Shown: positions 1 to 8,883 of the stretch, in pieces | Position numbering within the stretch: the first letter of the stretch is position 1 | How the letters are laid out: each line of letters begins with the position of its first letter | Source of the DNA: Micromonospora coriariae | Lineage (GTDB): Bacteria > Actinomycetota > Actinomycetes > Mycobacteriales > Micromonosporaceae | Length of the DNA: 64,000 nucleotides | Direction: 5' to 3' | Assembly (NCBI RefSeq): GCF_900091455.1 | Contig: NZ_LT607412.1 | Location: forward strand, 5,580,001-5,644,000 | Program-made: the position numbers and the translations under genes | The notes under the pieces: model-generated | The model's database searches: none | What the model was told of the DNA's origin: nothing | Seen by the model: only the letters and a program-made list of their open reading frames with translations

Positions 1-1
1 G

Positions 2-2362
2 CTCGGCGGTGTGGTGGTGCACGCGACGCTGGGCGGGGGCGCGCTGTCCGGGGCGCGGATCACCCTCACCTCCGCTTTGGTCACCCGCAGCGCCCGCAGC
101 GACGCACGCGGCACCGTCCAGCTGGGTCGTGTTCCGGCCGGCGAGTACACGCTGACCGCGTCGTTCTTCGCGCGCAAGACCGTGCGACAGACGATCACCG
201 TGCCGGCCAGTGGTACGACCAACACGACACTGGACCTGTCCGAGCCCGCGGCCTGGCAGCCCGTCCAGGGCCGGGTCACCGATCCGGCCGGGAAGCCGGT
301 CGTGGGTGCGCGGCTGGCGCTCGTCGGGGAGACGTTCCCGCCGTTCGTCACCGACGCCAAGGGCCGCTACAGCGGGATGCTGCCCGAGGCCGACTACGAC
401 CTGCTGGTCGAGTACGGCCGGTGGCTGGCTCCGAAGACGGTGGCGTTGACCGTGGACGGGCCGCAGACGGTGGACGTGGCGCTCGCCGCGAAGGCCGACC
501 GGCACGGTTACCGGGCCGGAACAGCCGCCGCCGGTTGGACCGACGGCGGCAGCGTGCTCGCCCTCACCGGAGACACCGCGAGCCGGGGCGTCGACCTGCC
601 GTTCCCGATGACGTTCTACGGCAGCACCTACCGCCGGATCACCGTGCACACCGACGGCTACCTGACCTTCGGCGCCGACGCGACCACCTCGGTCGGCGAC
701 AACGGGCCGCTGCCCGCGCCGGCGGTCTCGGCCCCGGCCGTCTACGCGTTCTGGGACGACCTGGTCCTGGACCACGCCTCGACCGTGCGCACCCGGGTCT
801 CCGGAGCCGGTATGAACCGGCAGTTCGTGGTCAGCTGGACCCGGGCTGCGCTCAAGAGCGCGCCGAAGACCCGGGTCGACGTGCAGGTACGCCTCGGTGA
901 GAACGGCAACGTCACAATCGAGTACCGCAAGCTCGGCGCCACCGGGGCGGCGGCCGGCGGTTCGGCGACCGTCGGCATCGAGGACGCCACCGGCCGGGAC
1001 GCGTTGACGTACTCCCGCGACGAGCAGGTGCTCGACGCCGCGCGCGCGGTCACCTTCCGGCTTCCCGGCCGCGGTCTGCTGCGGGGCACGGTGAGCGACG
1101 CCAACGACCGCCAGCCGCTGGCCGGCGCGACGGTACGCATCGAGTCACCCAACGCCCCGCAACCGATCACCGCGACAACCGACCCCGACGGCTTCTACCA
1201 GGTGGAGGCGCCGGTCGGGCCGGTCACCGTGACCGCCCTGCAACCGGGCTACGACCTGCCGGGCACCTCGGTCGCCCTGGCGGAGGCCAAGGTGGTCAAG
1301 CGTGACCTGGCACTGCGTACGCCGCTGCTGCTGGCCAACCGCAACGCGGTCGCGCTGACCGCGCGGGCCGGGGTGACCCGGACCGCGACGGTGACCCTGA
1401 CCAACCGGGGCGACCTGCCGGCCACCTGGTTGGCCCGGGAAATCAACTCGGCCACCCCGCCGTCCGGCATCCCCGGTCGGGTGCTCAGCTCGTTCCCGGT
1501 GAAGGAGCTCTACAACGCGTTCGGTGTCGGGTACCGCAACGGTGAGTTGATCGTCTCCAACTCGTACCTGTTCGGGCAGATGCAGCGCTTCACCACCGAC
1601 GGCCGCTCGCTCGGCAAGGGCGTGCTGCCGATCGGCGGCTGGCCGTCGGACATGGCGTACGTGCCGAACCGGGACCTGATGTGCGCGCCGAAGATGTCGT
1701 TCGTCGGGGACCTGCCGATCGTGTGCTTCGACCCGGACACCCTGGAGGTGAAGGAGAACATCACCGGGCCGTGGGCCGGCAAGCTCTACTACGGGCTGGC
1801 CCACCGCGCGTCGGACGACACCTTCTACCTCAGCGGCGACGGGGTCATCCGGCACCTCGCCGGCCTGTCCCACCCGCAGCCCGGGTCGGTGCTGGGCGAG
1901 TGCACCCCGCCCATCCCGTGGATGACCGGGCTGGCCCTCAACGAGGAACACAACGTGTTGTGGGGCATCAACCAGGATTCCAAGGAGTCGATCTGGGCAC
2001 TCGACCCGGCCACCTGCCAGCCGCTCGCCTCGCTGCCCGACCCGGACCCGAACCCGCTCAGCGGCGCCGGGCTCGACCTGGACGAGCGGGGTGACCTGTG
2101 GGTGCTCGGTAACGCGACCGGCCGGCCGTACGGCAGCAAGGTCTACCACGTCGACGGGTCGCTCCCGGCGTACAGCGACGTGCCGTGGCTGTCCGCCGCC
2201 GGTTCGGGCCAGGTGGAGCCGGGGGCGAAGGCCGGCCTGACCGTCACCGTCGACACCACCGGCCTGGCGCCGGGTACGCACGTCGCCACGCTGCTGGTGA
2301 CCAACAACGGTGCGAAGGGGGCGGCGACACCGATCACCGTGTCGGTCACTGTCACGAAGTGA
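2..2362 (+). CDS. C-terminal part of a large secreted multidomain protein (5' end outside window)
   Basis: The frame is open from the window edge and no convincing start is seen, so this is the 3' portion of a longer gene. In order I see a carboxypeptidase-regulatory-like beta-sandwich (about residues 10-80), a second one (about 85-160, with the typical VTDPAGKPVVGARL-type opening), a stretch of the FYG..Y....V..DGYLTFG kind (about 175-290) found in extracellular adhesive or peptidase proteins, a third carboxypeptidase-regulatory-like domain (about 350-440), a propeller-like region of repeated strands (about 480-700), and a C-terminal beta-sandwich ending in TNNGAKGAATPITVSVTVT. No catalytic residues lie in the visible part. 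The complete secreted S8 peptidase at 42923-47335 has similar accessory domains, so the missing N-terminus may be a subtilisin domain; that is inference. Confidence 0.8.
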   Translation, partial: LGGVVVHATLGGGALSGARITLTSALVTRSARSDARGTVQLGRVPAGEYTLTASFFARKTVRQTITVPASGTTNTTLDLSEPAAWQPVQGRVTDPAGKPVVGARLALVGETFPPFVTDAKGRYSGMLPEADYDLLVEYGRWLAPKTVALTVDGPQTVDVALAAKADRHGYRAGTAAAGWTDGGSVLALTGDTASRGVDLPFPMTFYGSTYRRITVHTDGYLTFGADATTSVGDNGPLPAPAVSAPAVYAFWDDLVLDHASTVRTRVSGAGMNRQFVVSWTRAALKSAPKTRVDVQVRLGENGNVTIEYRKLGATGAAAGGSATVGIEDATGRDALTYSRDEQVLDAARAVTFRLPGRGLLRGTVSDANDRQPLAGATVRIESPNAPQPITATTDPDGFYQVEAPVGPVTVTALQPGYDLPGTSVALAEAKVVKRDLALRTPLLLANRNAVALTARAGVTRTATVTLTNRGDLPATWLAREINSATPPSGIPGRVLSSFPVKELYNAFGVGYRNGELIVSNSYLFGQMQRFTTDGRSLGKGVLPIGGWPSDMAYVPNRDLMCAPKMSFVGDLPIVCFDPDTLEVKENITGPWAGKLYYGLAHRASDDTFYLSGDGVIRHLAGLSHPQPGSVLGECTPPIPWMTGLALNEEHNVLWGINQDSKESIWALDPATCQPLASLPDPDPNPLSGAGLDLDERGDLWVLGNATGRPYGSKVYHVDGSLPAYSDVPWLSAAGSGQVEPGAKAGLTVTVDTTGLAPGTHVATLLVTNNGAKGAATPITVSVTVTK

Positions 2363-2367
2363 GGACC

Positions 2368-2402
2368 GGGGCCTGCCGACACCTCGGGGGTCGGCAGGCC
2401 CC
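2368..2402. terminator. Bidirectional hairpin terminator
   Basis: A perfect 13-bp inverted repeat (2368-2380 with 2390-2402, 9-nt loop) lies between two convergent stop codons, six bases past the first. There is no U-tract, as is common in very GC-rich actinobacteria. Confidence 0.7.
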
Positions 2403-2413
2403 GCACCTCGGGC

Positions 2414-3379
2414 TCAGAGCCAGCCGTTGCGGGCGACGAACCACCCCAGCTGCATCCGGGTGGCGCTGCCGGTCGCGTCCATCAACTGCCGCAGCCGCCG
2501 CTGCACAGTACGCAGGGAGATGCCCAACTGGGAGGCGACCGCCTTGTCGGGCAGGCCGGTCATCAGCAGCGACAGGATCTGCCGGTCGGTCGGGGTGGGT
2601 GCGCCCTGCCGGTCGACGTCGTCGATCAGGGCCGTGGCCGGGGCGAGCCGCAGCGGCGTGGCCCGGTCCCACACCTCGGTGAACAGCGCCACGAGCACCT
2701 CGACCCAGGTGACACCGCGCACCACCAGCGCCCAGGGTTCGACGCTCTGGTCCCGGGTGGGAAAGGAGAGCAGCGCCACCCGACGGTCGGCGACGGCGAG
2801 CTTTCCGGGCACGTTCGTGGCGACCCGTGCCTGCTCGCCGGCGGCGACGAACCGACCGATGTGGGCCGCGGCGCCCGGCCGTTCCAGCCCGCGTCGGTCG
2901 TAGACGACCCGGAAACGGACGCCCCGGTCGAGCAGCTCCAGCTCGGTCGGGTTCTCGTGCAGCACGGCCGCGTACGGCGGGCGGTCGAAGCCGAGCACCT
3001 CGTCCTGGGCGCCGCGCAGGAACTGGTCGAACGCCTGCATGATCGCGGGTACGCCGACCACCAGCTGCACGCCCTGGTCCATTGGGTCCACCGCGCGTTG
3101 CTCCCGTAGCCACTCCCACAGGCCGACCCGCGCCTCCTGGAGTTCGCGCATCCGCTGATTGAGCAGCGACTCGATGGCCAGGTCGGGGGGAGCGGCGCCG
3201 GCGCGGCCGCCGACCAGGCGTACCAGCCCGGCCCGGGCGAGGGCGTCGAGCGCCTGCTCCGCCTCGGCCACGGTGACCGCGACGCGTTGGGCCAGCTCGG
3301 TCGCGGTGCCCACCCGGCCACGGACCAGCTCCAGGTAGACCGTCTCCTCCAGCTCGGTCAGACCGAATGCGCTCAGCAA
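2414..3379 (-). CDS. LuxR-type regulator with TrmB-like N-terminal helix-turn-helix
   Basis: A 321-residue cytoplasmic transcription regulator. The first 65 residues (GLTELEETVYLELV...TATELAQRV) resemble the TrmB/MarR-like winged helix found in many actinobacterial LuxR proteins. The middle carries an effector-like alpha/beta region, and the C-terminal 55 residues form a LuxR/GerE helix-turn-helix (TDRQILSLLMTG.PDKAVASQLGISLRTVQRRL). No receiver domain is present, so it is not a classical response regulator. The first in-frame start is TTG, with a GGTGG purine run just before it; no ATG or GTG lies upstream before a nested palindrome at 3395-3434. It is encoded downstream of, and on the same strand as, the NarL-type two-component pair. 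Its target is unknown. Confidence 0.8.
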   Translation of the reverse strand: MLSAFGLTELEETVYLELVRGRVGTATELAQRVAVTVAEAEQALDALARAGLVRLVGGRAGAAPPDLAIESLLNQRMRELQEARVGLWEWLREQRAVDPMDQGVQLVVGVPAIMQAFDQFLRGAQDEVLGFDRPPYAAVLHENPTELELLDRGVRFRVVYDRRGLERPGAAAHIGRFVAAGEQARVATNVPGKLAVADRRVALLSFPTRDQSVEPWALVVRGVTWVEVLVALFTEVWDRATPLRLAPATALIDDVDRQGAPTPTDRQILSLLMTGLPDKAVASQLGISLRTVQRRLRQLMDATGSATRMQLGWFVARNGWL

Positions 3380-3394
3380 CTGTCCACCACACCC

Positions 3395-3434
3395 GACTAG
3401 GGCGGTCCACCGTGCGCACGGGACCGCTCTAGTC
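3395..3434. promoter_or_regulatory. 40-bp nested palindrome upstream of the LuxR-type gene
   Basis: Arms 3395-3408 and 3421-3434 are 14 bp with a single G.T wobble. The 12-bp centre contains its own palindrome CGTGCGCACG. It lies 16 bp upstream of the TTG start at 3379 and about 70 bp downstream of the response-regulator stop. It could be an autoregulatory operator or the terminator of the upstream operon; the sequence does not decide. Confidence 0.5.
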
Positions 3435-3503
3435 GATCTTGGAGCGCTCCCACCGTTACGTCAAGGGGCACGACCACGACGATGTCACGCCTGCACCCGC
3501 CCT

Positions 3504-4130
3504 TCAGGCGCCGCGGGCGAACAGGGCCAGGCGTACCCGGTTGGGGCTGTCGGTCTTGGTCATCAGGTTGGTGATGTGCGTCTTGACGGTGGTGACGCCG
3601 ATGTGTAGCCGGTCGGCGATCTCGGTGTTGGACAGACCCTCGGCGACCAGGTTCAGCACGTCCTGCTCGCGCGCGGTCAGGCCCTGCACCGGCCGGGGTG
3701 CCTCGGCGCGGGCGTGCACCGCGCGCTGGACCAGGCGTTGCAGCACCTCGGAGCTGAACGGGCTGTCACCCACGGCGGCCCGGCGGATGCCGTCCACCAG
3801 CTCGGCCGGCGGTGCGTCCTTGAGCAGGAATCCGCAGGCGCCGGCGGTCAGGGCGGGATAGAGGTGGTCGTCGTCACCGAAGGTGGTCAGCACCAGGACG
3901 CGGGTGGCGGGGCGCTCGGCGAGGATCCGGCTGGTCGCCGTTATTCCGTCGACGCCGGGCATGCGCAGGTCCATGACGACGACGTCGGGGATGAGCCGCG
4001 CGGCGAGCGGGATCGCGTCACGGCCGTTGTCGGCCTCGCCGACCACCTCGATGTCGGGTTGGGCGTCGCAGAGCATGCGCAGGCCCGCGCGGATGAGGTG
4101 CTGGTCGTCGACCAGCAGGACGCGGATCAC
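3504..4130 (-). CDS. NarL/FixJ-type response regulator
   Basis: A 208-residue two-component response regulator. The receiver domain has the acidic pair in LLVDDQ, the phospho-acceptor Asp54 in VVVMDLRMPG, a conserved Thr in VLTTF and a Lys in FLLKDAPP. The C-terminal LuxR helix-turn-helix reads LTAREQDVLNLVAEGLSNTEIADRLHI. Its ATG overlaps the stop of the upstream histidine kinase by 4 bp, so the two are translationally coupled and form a cognate pair. It probably binds DNA as a phosphorylated dimer. The signal is unknown. Confidence 0.93.
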   Translation of the reverse strand: MIRVLLVDDQHLIRAGLRMLCDAQPDIEVVGEADNGRDAIPLAARLIPDVVVMDLRMPGVDGITATSRILAERPATRVLVLTTFGDDDHLYPALTAGACGFLLKDAPPAELVDGIRRAAVGDSPFSSEVLQRLVQRAVHARAEAPRPVQGLTAREQDVLNLVAEGLSNTEIADRLHIGVTTVKTHITNLMTKTDSPNRVRLALFARGA

Positions 4131-5380
4131 GCCGGCTCCGGCGCGGGCGAACCCTCGGGGGCCTCGCGGTCACGGGGCACCGACACGGCCGGGTTCCCGG
4201 CGGCGGGTGCGGAGGCGACGATCGGGAGCACGGTGCGCACCCGCCACCCCGTCCCGGCCGCGCCCGCCTCCAGCCGGCCGCCGAGGACCTCGACGCGCTC
4301 GCGCATGCCGGTGATCCCGTGCCCGCCTCCGGACGGCACCGCCGCCGGCACCGCGCCGCGCCCGTCGTCCGAGACCTCCCAGTGCACGGCCCCGTCCCGG
4401 ACGGCGACCACGAGGTGCGCCATCGCGGACGTCCCGGCGTGCTTGGCCACGTTGGTCAGCGCCTCCTGGGTCAGTCGCAGCACGGCCAGGCCGCGTACCG
4501 CGTCGAGTGAGCCGACCGCCGGATCGATGTCGGCCTCCACGGTGATGCCCGCCTGGCGGGCCCGGTCGACCGTCGCACCGAGTGCCGCCGGGAGCGCGGA
4601 CGGCTCGATCGCGGTCAGTGCCGCGTCACCGCGTACCCCGTCGGGGTCGCGCAGGACCGTGACCAGCCGGCGCAGCTCGGCCAGGGCGGCGGTCCCCGTG
4701 CCGTGCACGTCGTCGAACACCTCGCCCACCCGGGGATCCAGGTCGGTGAGCACGTGCCGGGCCACACCGACCCGCAACACCATCGACGCCACGTGATGCG
4801 CGACGACGTCGTGCAGCTCGCGGGCGATCGCGCTGCGCTCGTCGGCGCGCGCGGCGCGACTCTCCGATTCGCGCCGGCGCTGCTCCGCCGTCGCCCGCTC
4901 CACGGCCTGCCGACCGAGCTCCCGATTGGTCCGGATGACCAGGCCGAGCAGCACCGGCACGCCGACCTCCAGGGTCAGCCCGAAGACACCGGAGGCGAAC
5001 CGGCCGATCGGATCACCGACCGAGTCGGTCAGATCGACCACGGCCAGCAACCCGGCGGCGAGCCAGATGGGGCGTGCTCGACGCGCCCGCATCGTCACCT
5101 CGAGCAACGCCCAGCTGGCGCCCACCTGGTTGATCGTGGTGTCGTCGACCAGGGGGATCGCGACCGCCAGCAGCCCGGCCTGCGCCACCAGGTTGACCAG
5201 CGGCCGACGGTGGAACACCAGCCCGAGGGCGAACGCGAACACCGCGAGAACCCACTGCGTGGCCGTCGGCGTGCGGGTGGCGTGGGTGCCGACGACCAGG
5301 TAGCCCAGACCGCTGAGGTCGAGCAGCACCATCCGTACCAGGGTGTCCCGCGTGTCGAACAGTCGTCCCGCCCACCTCAC
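4127..5380 (-). CDS. NarL-family sensor histidine kinase (HisKA_3 type)
   Basis: A 417-residue membrane sensor kinase. Roughly the first 150 residues are hydrophobic, with five or six likely membrane segments. A basic coiled linker follows (AVERATAEQRRRESESRAARADERSAIARE has heptad character), then the phospho-acceptor motif ARELHDVVAHHV and a C-terminal HATPase with DDGRG and GHGITGMRERV boxes. This architecture is that of DesK/NarX-like kinases. It starts with GTG four bases after the stop of the upstream DUF4281-like gene, which points to one operon with the two membrane proteins at 5385-6766. Confidence 0.92.
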   Translation of the reverse strand: MRWAGRLFDTRDTLVRMVLLDLSGLGYLVVGTHATRTPTATQWVLAVFAFALGLVFHRRPLVNLVAQAGLLAVAIPLVDDTTINQVGASWALLEVTMRARRARPIWLAAGLLAVVDLTDSVGDPIGRFASGVFGLTLEVGVPVLLGLVIRTNRELGRQAVERATAEQRRRESESRAARADERSAIARELHDVVAHHVASMVLRVGVARHVLTDLDPRVGEVFDDVHGTGTAALAELRRLVTVLRDPDGVRGDAALTAIEPSALPAALGATVDRARQAGITVEADIDPAVGSLDAVRGLAVLRLTQEALTNVAKHAGTSAMAHLVVAVRDGAVHWEVSDDGRGAVPAAVPSGGGHGITGMRERVEVLGGRLEAGAAGTGWRVRTVLPIVASAPAAGNPAVSVPRDREAPEGSPAPEPA

Positions 5381-5384
5381 GGGG

Positions 5385-5840
5385 TCAGCCTAGGCGGTGC
5401 GGCTCGGGGGCACGAACGACCGTCGGCCGCCGCCACCGGGCTCGAACCGCGAGATAGGCGGCCAGGCCGAGCGGTCCGAGCAGGATGGTCAGCACCAGCA
5501 CCGGAGCCATGACCAGCGCCGGCACCCGCCGTTCCCGGCTGTCCAGCCACGCCCAGCGGCCGACGAACAGATCGAACGCGATCATGTGTGCCCAGCCCGC
5601 CGCCGCGCCGTCGGAGGTGCCGAGCAGGTCGCGTACGCCGTCCAGGGTCGGTGACGCCACGGCCGGCAGCACGTCGCCGAACGCCGGGATCACCAGCAGC
5701 GCGTAGATCACCACGACCGGCAGCACGATCAGCGGCGAGGAGATGATCCGGACGGTCCACGACCAGCGCGGCAGCAGGATCATCAGCGCCCAGAACGGCG
5801 CGGCCACCGCGAACGTCAGGGTGAACAGTGTGGCGGTCAT
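5385..5840 (-). CDS. ABA4-like/DUF4281 family membrane protein
   Basis: A 151-residue protein with about four membrane helices. The features TLFTLTFAVAAPFWALMILLP at the start, PTLDGVRDLLG, and HMIAFDLFVGRWAWLDSRER in the middle match the ABA4-like (DUF4281) family, whose plant member ABA4 is needed for neoxanthin formation. The bacterial role is not established. The chosen ATG overlaps the upstream gene's stop by 4 bp; the long upstream frame is a shadow. It sits between another membrane protein and the histidine kinase, so it may be part of the signal input. Confidence 0.75.
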   Translation of the reverse strand: MTATLFTLTFAVAAPFWALMILLPRWSWTVRIISSPLIVLPVVVIYALLVIPAFGDVLPAVASPTLDGVRDLLGTSDGAAAGWAHMIAFDLFVGRWAWLDSRERRVPALVMAPVLVLTILLGPLGLAAYLAVRARWRRPTVVRAPEPHRLG

Positions 5841-6766
5841 GCGGCCAGCGCCAGTTCCGGGCTGCGCCGGCGAGCCAGCACCAGGCCGGTGGCGGTCGCG
5901 GTCGCGACCGTCAGGGCCGCGACGGCGGCCAGCGTGAGCGCGTCCGGGCGCAGCAGCGGCTGTCCGCGCAGGGCCTGCCAGGTCAACAACACCGTGAGTA
6001 CGCCGTACGCCGCGCCCGCCACGACCACCAGCCGTGCCCGGGTGTGCTCGTCCAGCCGCGTCCCGAGGAACCGGCTCAGCAGGATCGCCAGGATCGGCAG
6101 GGCCTGCAGGGCGTGCAGCCCCACGAAGTGCCCGATCCGCAGGTCCCCACCGGTGGTGCTCCAGCCGAGCAGCGGCAGCCCCGGCCCGCCGTCGAGTACG
6201 CCGACAGCGTGCGCCCCGGAGATCCCGTCGATCCCCGGCTCCTGCATCGGCAGCACCATCGGCACCGCCGCGAGCATGCCCAGCAGCGACAGGCCGAGCC
6301 CCCACCCGACCGCGCGGGCAGCGGCCCGATCGGTGAGCCGCCGGATCAGCACCACGATCCCGATGACGAAGTGCGCGGCGAACAGCACCATGATCGCCGC
6401 ACCCATCGCGGTGAACAGGGCGGCGTTCAGTGGGCTGGTCCCGTTGTAGTGGCTGGTCGTACCGCGGAGCACCTGCCCGACGATCACCACCATCTCGATC
6501 ACCGCCATCGCGACGATGACCGTGCCCGCCCACTCCGCGATCCGGCTGCGGCGCGGCAGCAGGGAGAGCATCCAGGCGAGCGTCGTGCCGTACACCACGA
6601 AGGACACGGCGAACTTGAACGGCTTGAGCCAGATCGGCGACCCGGTGAGGACGCGAGAGTCGACGAGGATGCCGACAGCGGAGATGACGGTGAGCACCGC
6701 CATCGCGTAGACGAAAACCATCAGGGGGCGGTGCCAGTGTGCCGCCCGGCGCAGCGCGATAGTCAT
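5837..6766 (-). CDS. Polytopic membrane protein of unknown function
   Basis: A 309-residue protein with about eight hydrophobic segments. Distinctive motifs are SPIWLKPFKFAVSF near the first helix, a Gly-rich GDLRIGHFVGLHALQALPILA, and a basic cytoplasmic tail. Conserved-looking His, Arg and Asp residues lie next to membrane segments. I do not recognise a characterised family. It is the first gene of a four-gene leftward operon with the DUF4281 protein and the NarL-type two-component pair, coupled by ATGA overlap. The ATG at 6766 is preferred because the longer frame upstream has atypical Arg-rich composition. Confidence 0.75.
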   Translation of the reverse strand: MTIALRRAAHWHRPLMVFVYAMAVLTVISAVGILVDSRVLTGSPIWLKPFKFAVSFVVYGTTLAWMLSLLPRRSRIAEWAGTVIVAMAVIEMVVIVGQVLRGTTSHYNGTSPLNAALFTAMGAAIMVLFAAHFVIGIVVLIRRLTDRAAARAVGWGLGLSLLGMLAAVPMVLPMQEPGIDGISGAHAVGVLDGGPGLPLLGWSTTGGDLRIGHFVGLHALQALPILAILLSRFLGTRLDEHTRARLVVVAGAAYGVLTVLLTWQALRGQPLLRPDALTLAAVAALTVATATATGLVLARRRSPELALAA

Positions 6767-6934
6767 GTCTGTAGATGCTCCCGATCGTGTCCGCTGATTG
6801 CGTCCGACCGTGAGCCCCGGTTGCGGCCGTCGGTCGGAGCGGCGCCTCCTCCCTGGGTAGGAGACGCAACGAGGTCGTGGCCCTTCGTCGGCGCTGGCAG
6901 AATGGCCGGCCTGTCGACCGGACCGGGAGCGGCG

Positions 6935-7684
6935 ATGACGACGAACGAGGACCGTGTCCAGCCGAACGAGACCACCGTGCCGTTGCTGCACTGCGTGTCA
7001 CCCGAGGAGACCCTGGCGTTCTGGCGTGCACTGGGGTTCGAGGTGACCTACGAGCAGACGAAGCCGTACGTCTACCTGGCTTTCCGGTGGAGCGGGTTCG
7101 ATCTGCACTACGGCCGCGCGCCGCGCGGGCTGGACCCGTCGGCGGAGAACACCGGCGGCTGCCTGGTGATGGTCGACGCGGTCGCTCCGTACCACGCGTC
7201 GTTCACCGAGGCGATGCGCCGCACCTACGGCAAGGTGCTCGCCAAGGGACTGCCCCGGATGACCCGCTACCGGCCCGGCGCGTCGCGGTTCAGCATCGTC
7301 GACCCGTCCGGCAACACCATCATCTTCATCCAACGCGACGAGCCGGCGGAGCTGGAGTACGGCGGCTCGACGACGTTGCGGGGGTTGGCCCGGGTGCTCG
7401 ACAACGCGCGGATCCTGCGCGAGTTCAAGTCCGACGACCGGGCGGCGTACCGGGCGCTCGACTCGGGGCTGCGTCGGCACGGCGACAGCGCCTCAGCTGT
7501 CGAACAGGCGCTGGCACTCGCCGGGCTGATCGAGCTGTCGGTAGCGCTGGAGAAGTCCGAACGCGTGGCCGACTGGGGGAGCCGCCTCCGAGCGCTGACG
7601 CTGAACGCCCAGGAGCGCGCGCAGGTCGAGAGGGCCGTCGCCGACCCCGCAGTGCTCGGGCCGTGGTTGCCCGACCCGAGCTGA
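6935..7684 (+). CDS. Glyoxalase/bleomycin-resistance fold protein
   Basis: A 249-residue protein. The first 120 residues have the VOC (vicinal oxygen chelate) pattern: TVPLLHCVSPEETLAFWRALGFEVTYEQ, then FDLHYGRAP and FSIVDPSGNTIIFIQ. The latter is the usual end strand with a metal-ligand-like position. The last 110 residues are helical (LARVLDNARILREF to LALAGLIELSVALEK) and look like a tetratricopeptide-like tail. A purine-rich site (GGGAG) precedes the ATG. The long frame reaching back to 5828 is a shadow of the opposite-strand operon. Substrate unknown. Confidence 0.82.
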   Translation: MTTNEDRVQPNETTVPLLHCVSPEETLAFWRALGFEVTYEQTKPYVYLAFRWSGFDLHYGRAPRGLDPSAENTGGCLVMVDAVAPYHASFTEAMRRTYGKVLAKGLPRMTRYRPGASRFSIVDPSGNTIIFIQRDEPAELEYGGSTTLRGLARVLDNARILREFKSDDRAAYRALDSGLRRHGDSASAVEQALALAGLIELSVALEKSERVADWGSRLRALTLNAQERAQVERAVADPAVLGPWLPDPS

Positions 7685-7706
7685 GGTCACGCCGCGTGGT
7701 GACCTC
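7683..7706 (+). terminator. Hairpin terminator after the VOC gene
   Basis: An 8-bp perfect stem (7683-7690 with 7699-7706) with an 8-nt loop overlaps the TGA of the VOC gene and lies 75 bp before the next gene. Confidence 0.5.
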
Positions 7707-7781
7707 CTGGTGCTGCCTGCCGGGGTGACAATCGTTTCGGTCGGCTCGTCGCAGGGCATGACTGGCAGAGCCGAAGAGGTG

Positions 7782-8552
7782 ATGATGAGCCGCCACACGC
7801 CGCCACCGACCGTCCGAGCAGGAAAGATGCTCGCGCTGGTCCTGCCGATGCTCGGCGCCGTCGCGCTCACCGCTGCCTGCACCGTTGGCGAGGACCGGCC
7901 CGGTGCGGCTTCGTCGAGCGTGCCACCGACGACCGCATCGGCACCGACGAACCAGGCCGACCAACCATCATCGAGCGCGCGCCCCCGGGTGACGATCCCG
8001 ACGTCGGCCTTCGTCGAACTGCCACCCGAACTGCGCAAGTCCCCCCGCCGGGCGACGCCCGTCGCGGACGCCCTGCCGACGATGTGCGGCAACGAGTTCG
8101 GCACCGGAGGCCGACAGGTCACCGCGAGCGCCTCGATGACCGTCACCTACAAGACGCCCGGCGAACCAGACAGCAGCGTGCCGCAAGGCATGATCCACCA
8201 AACGATCTTCACCTTCGATGGCGACGGCGCTTCGGACTACATGCGACGGCTCCGCGGATCCGTGCAGGCCTGCCCCTCCTACAAGGAGGCCGGCAACCCC
8301 GTCGACGTTGAGGGGCGAGCTGTGCCCGCTGTGGGGGACGAGGCGCTGCTGGTGACCAGGACGTGGGCCGAGACGAGCTTGAACGGCGAACGCACCGGCA
8401 GCACGGCGTCCAGCCAGATCGCCGTGGCACGCGTCGACCGCACAGTGACAGTGCTCAACGATCAGGGATGGGAAGGCACCAGCGGCAACCCCGCCATCCT
8501 GGACCGGGTCGTGCGCGACAGCGTCCGGACCATCGACGCCTGGCAGCGGTAG
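7782..8552 (+). CDS. Putative secreted lipoprotein
   Basis: About 256 residues. A basic N-terminus is followed by a hydrophobic segment and a lipobox LTAAC (Cys at about 32), then a Ser/Thr/Pro-rich low-complexity linker. The globular part, with paired Cys residues (TMCGNEF, QACPSY), resembles sensor-domain-like lipoproteins of mycobacteria and actinomycetes in its IFTFDGDGASDYMRRLRGS and VGDEALLV segments. GAAGAGG precedes adjacent ATG codons at 7782 and 7785; either can be the start. A comparable lipoprotein lies at 26174-26914. No specific function is assigned. Confidence 0.72.
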   Translation: MMSRHTPPPTVRAGKMLALVLPMLGAVALTAACTVGEDRPGAASSSVPPTTASAPTNQADQPSSSARPRVTIPTSAFVELPPELRKSPRRATPVADALPTMCGNEFGTGGRQVTASASMTVTYKTPGEPDSSVPQGMIHQTIFTFDGDGASDYMRRLRGSVQACPSYKEAGNPVDVEGRAVPAVGDEALLVTRTWAETSLNGERTGSTASSQIAVARVDRTVTVLNDQGWEGTSGNPAILDRVVRDSVRTIDAWQR

Positions 8553-8883
8553 CCCGCGACAAGAGTCGGCAGGGCACGCGCCCGGCGCGAGGTGCGCGAC
8601 TACACCATCGCCACCGGAACCAGTCGGACAACGTCGACCCCGTCGAGCTTCAAAACGTCGGAGAACGCCAGTACCGGCGTGACCCGACGCATGGACCAGA
8701 TCGTAGGGGAGTCGATCTCGGGCGTGCGTATGCCACTGCCCTCGGCCAGCGTCCCGCGAATCGATAGAACGGAACAAAATTACTGCATTCGGGTAAAGCG
8801 CGTCATCTCGGCTACACGGTCCGTTAGCTTCTTAACGAGAGGAAAACTCTTATTCATCCCATCGTGCGCGTAAGGAGCCATCG
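8553..8883. other. 331-bp intergenic region, relatively AT-rich at its right end
   Basis: No convincing gene. The left part has a short minus-strand frame (about 8607-8770, ending at TAG) whose translation looks protein-like (TPEIDSPTIWSMRRVTPVLA) but has no good start, so it may be a gene remnant. The right 130 bp, rich in A and T for this genome, presumably holds the promoter of the following gene, which has a strong AAGGAG site five bases before its ATG. I cannot pick a clear -35/-10 pair. Confidence 0.4.

Noticed and set aside
8592..8873. A 93-residue plus-strand gene before the propeller protein
   Set aside because: Basic, Arg/Thr-rich translation without a ribosome-binding site; it overlaps the AT-rich leader of the next gene.
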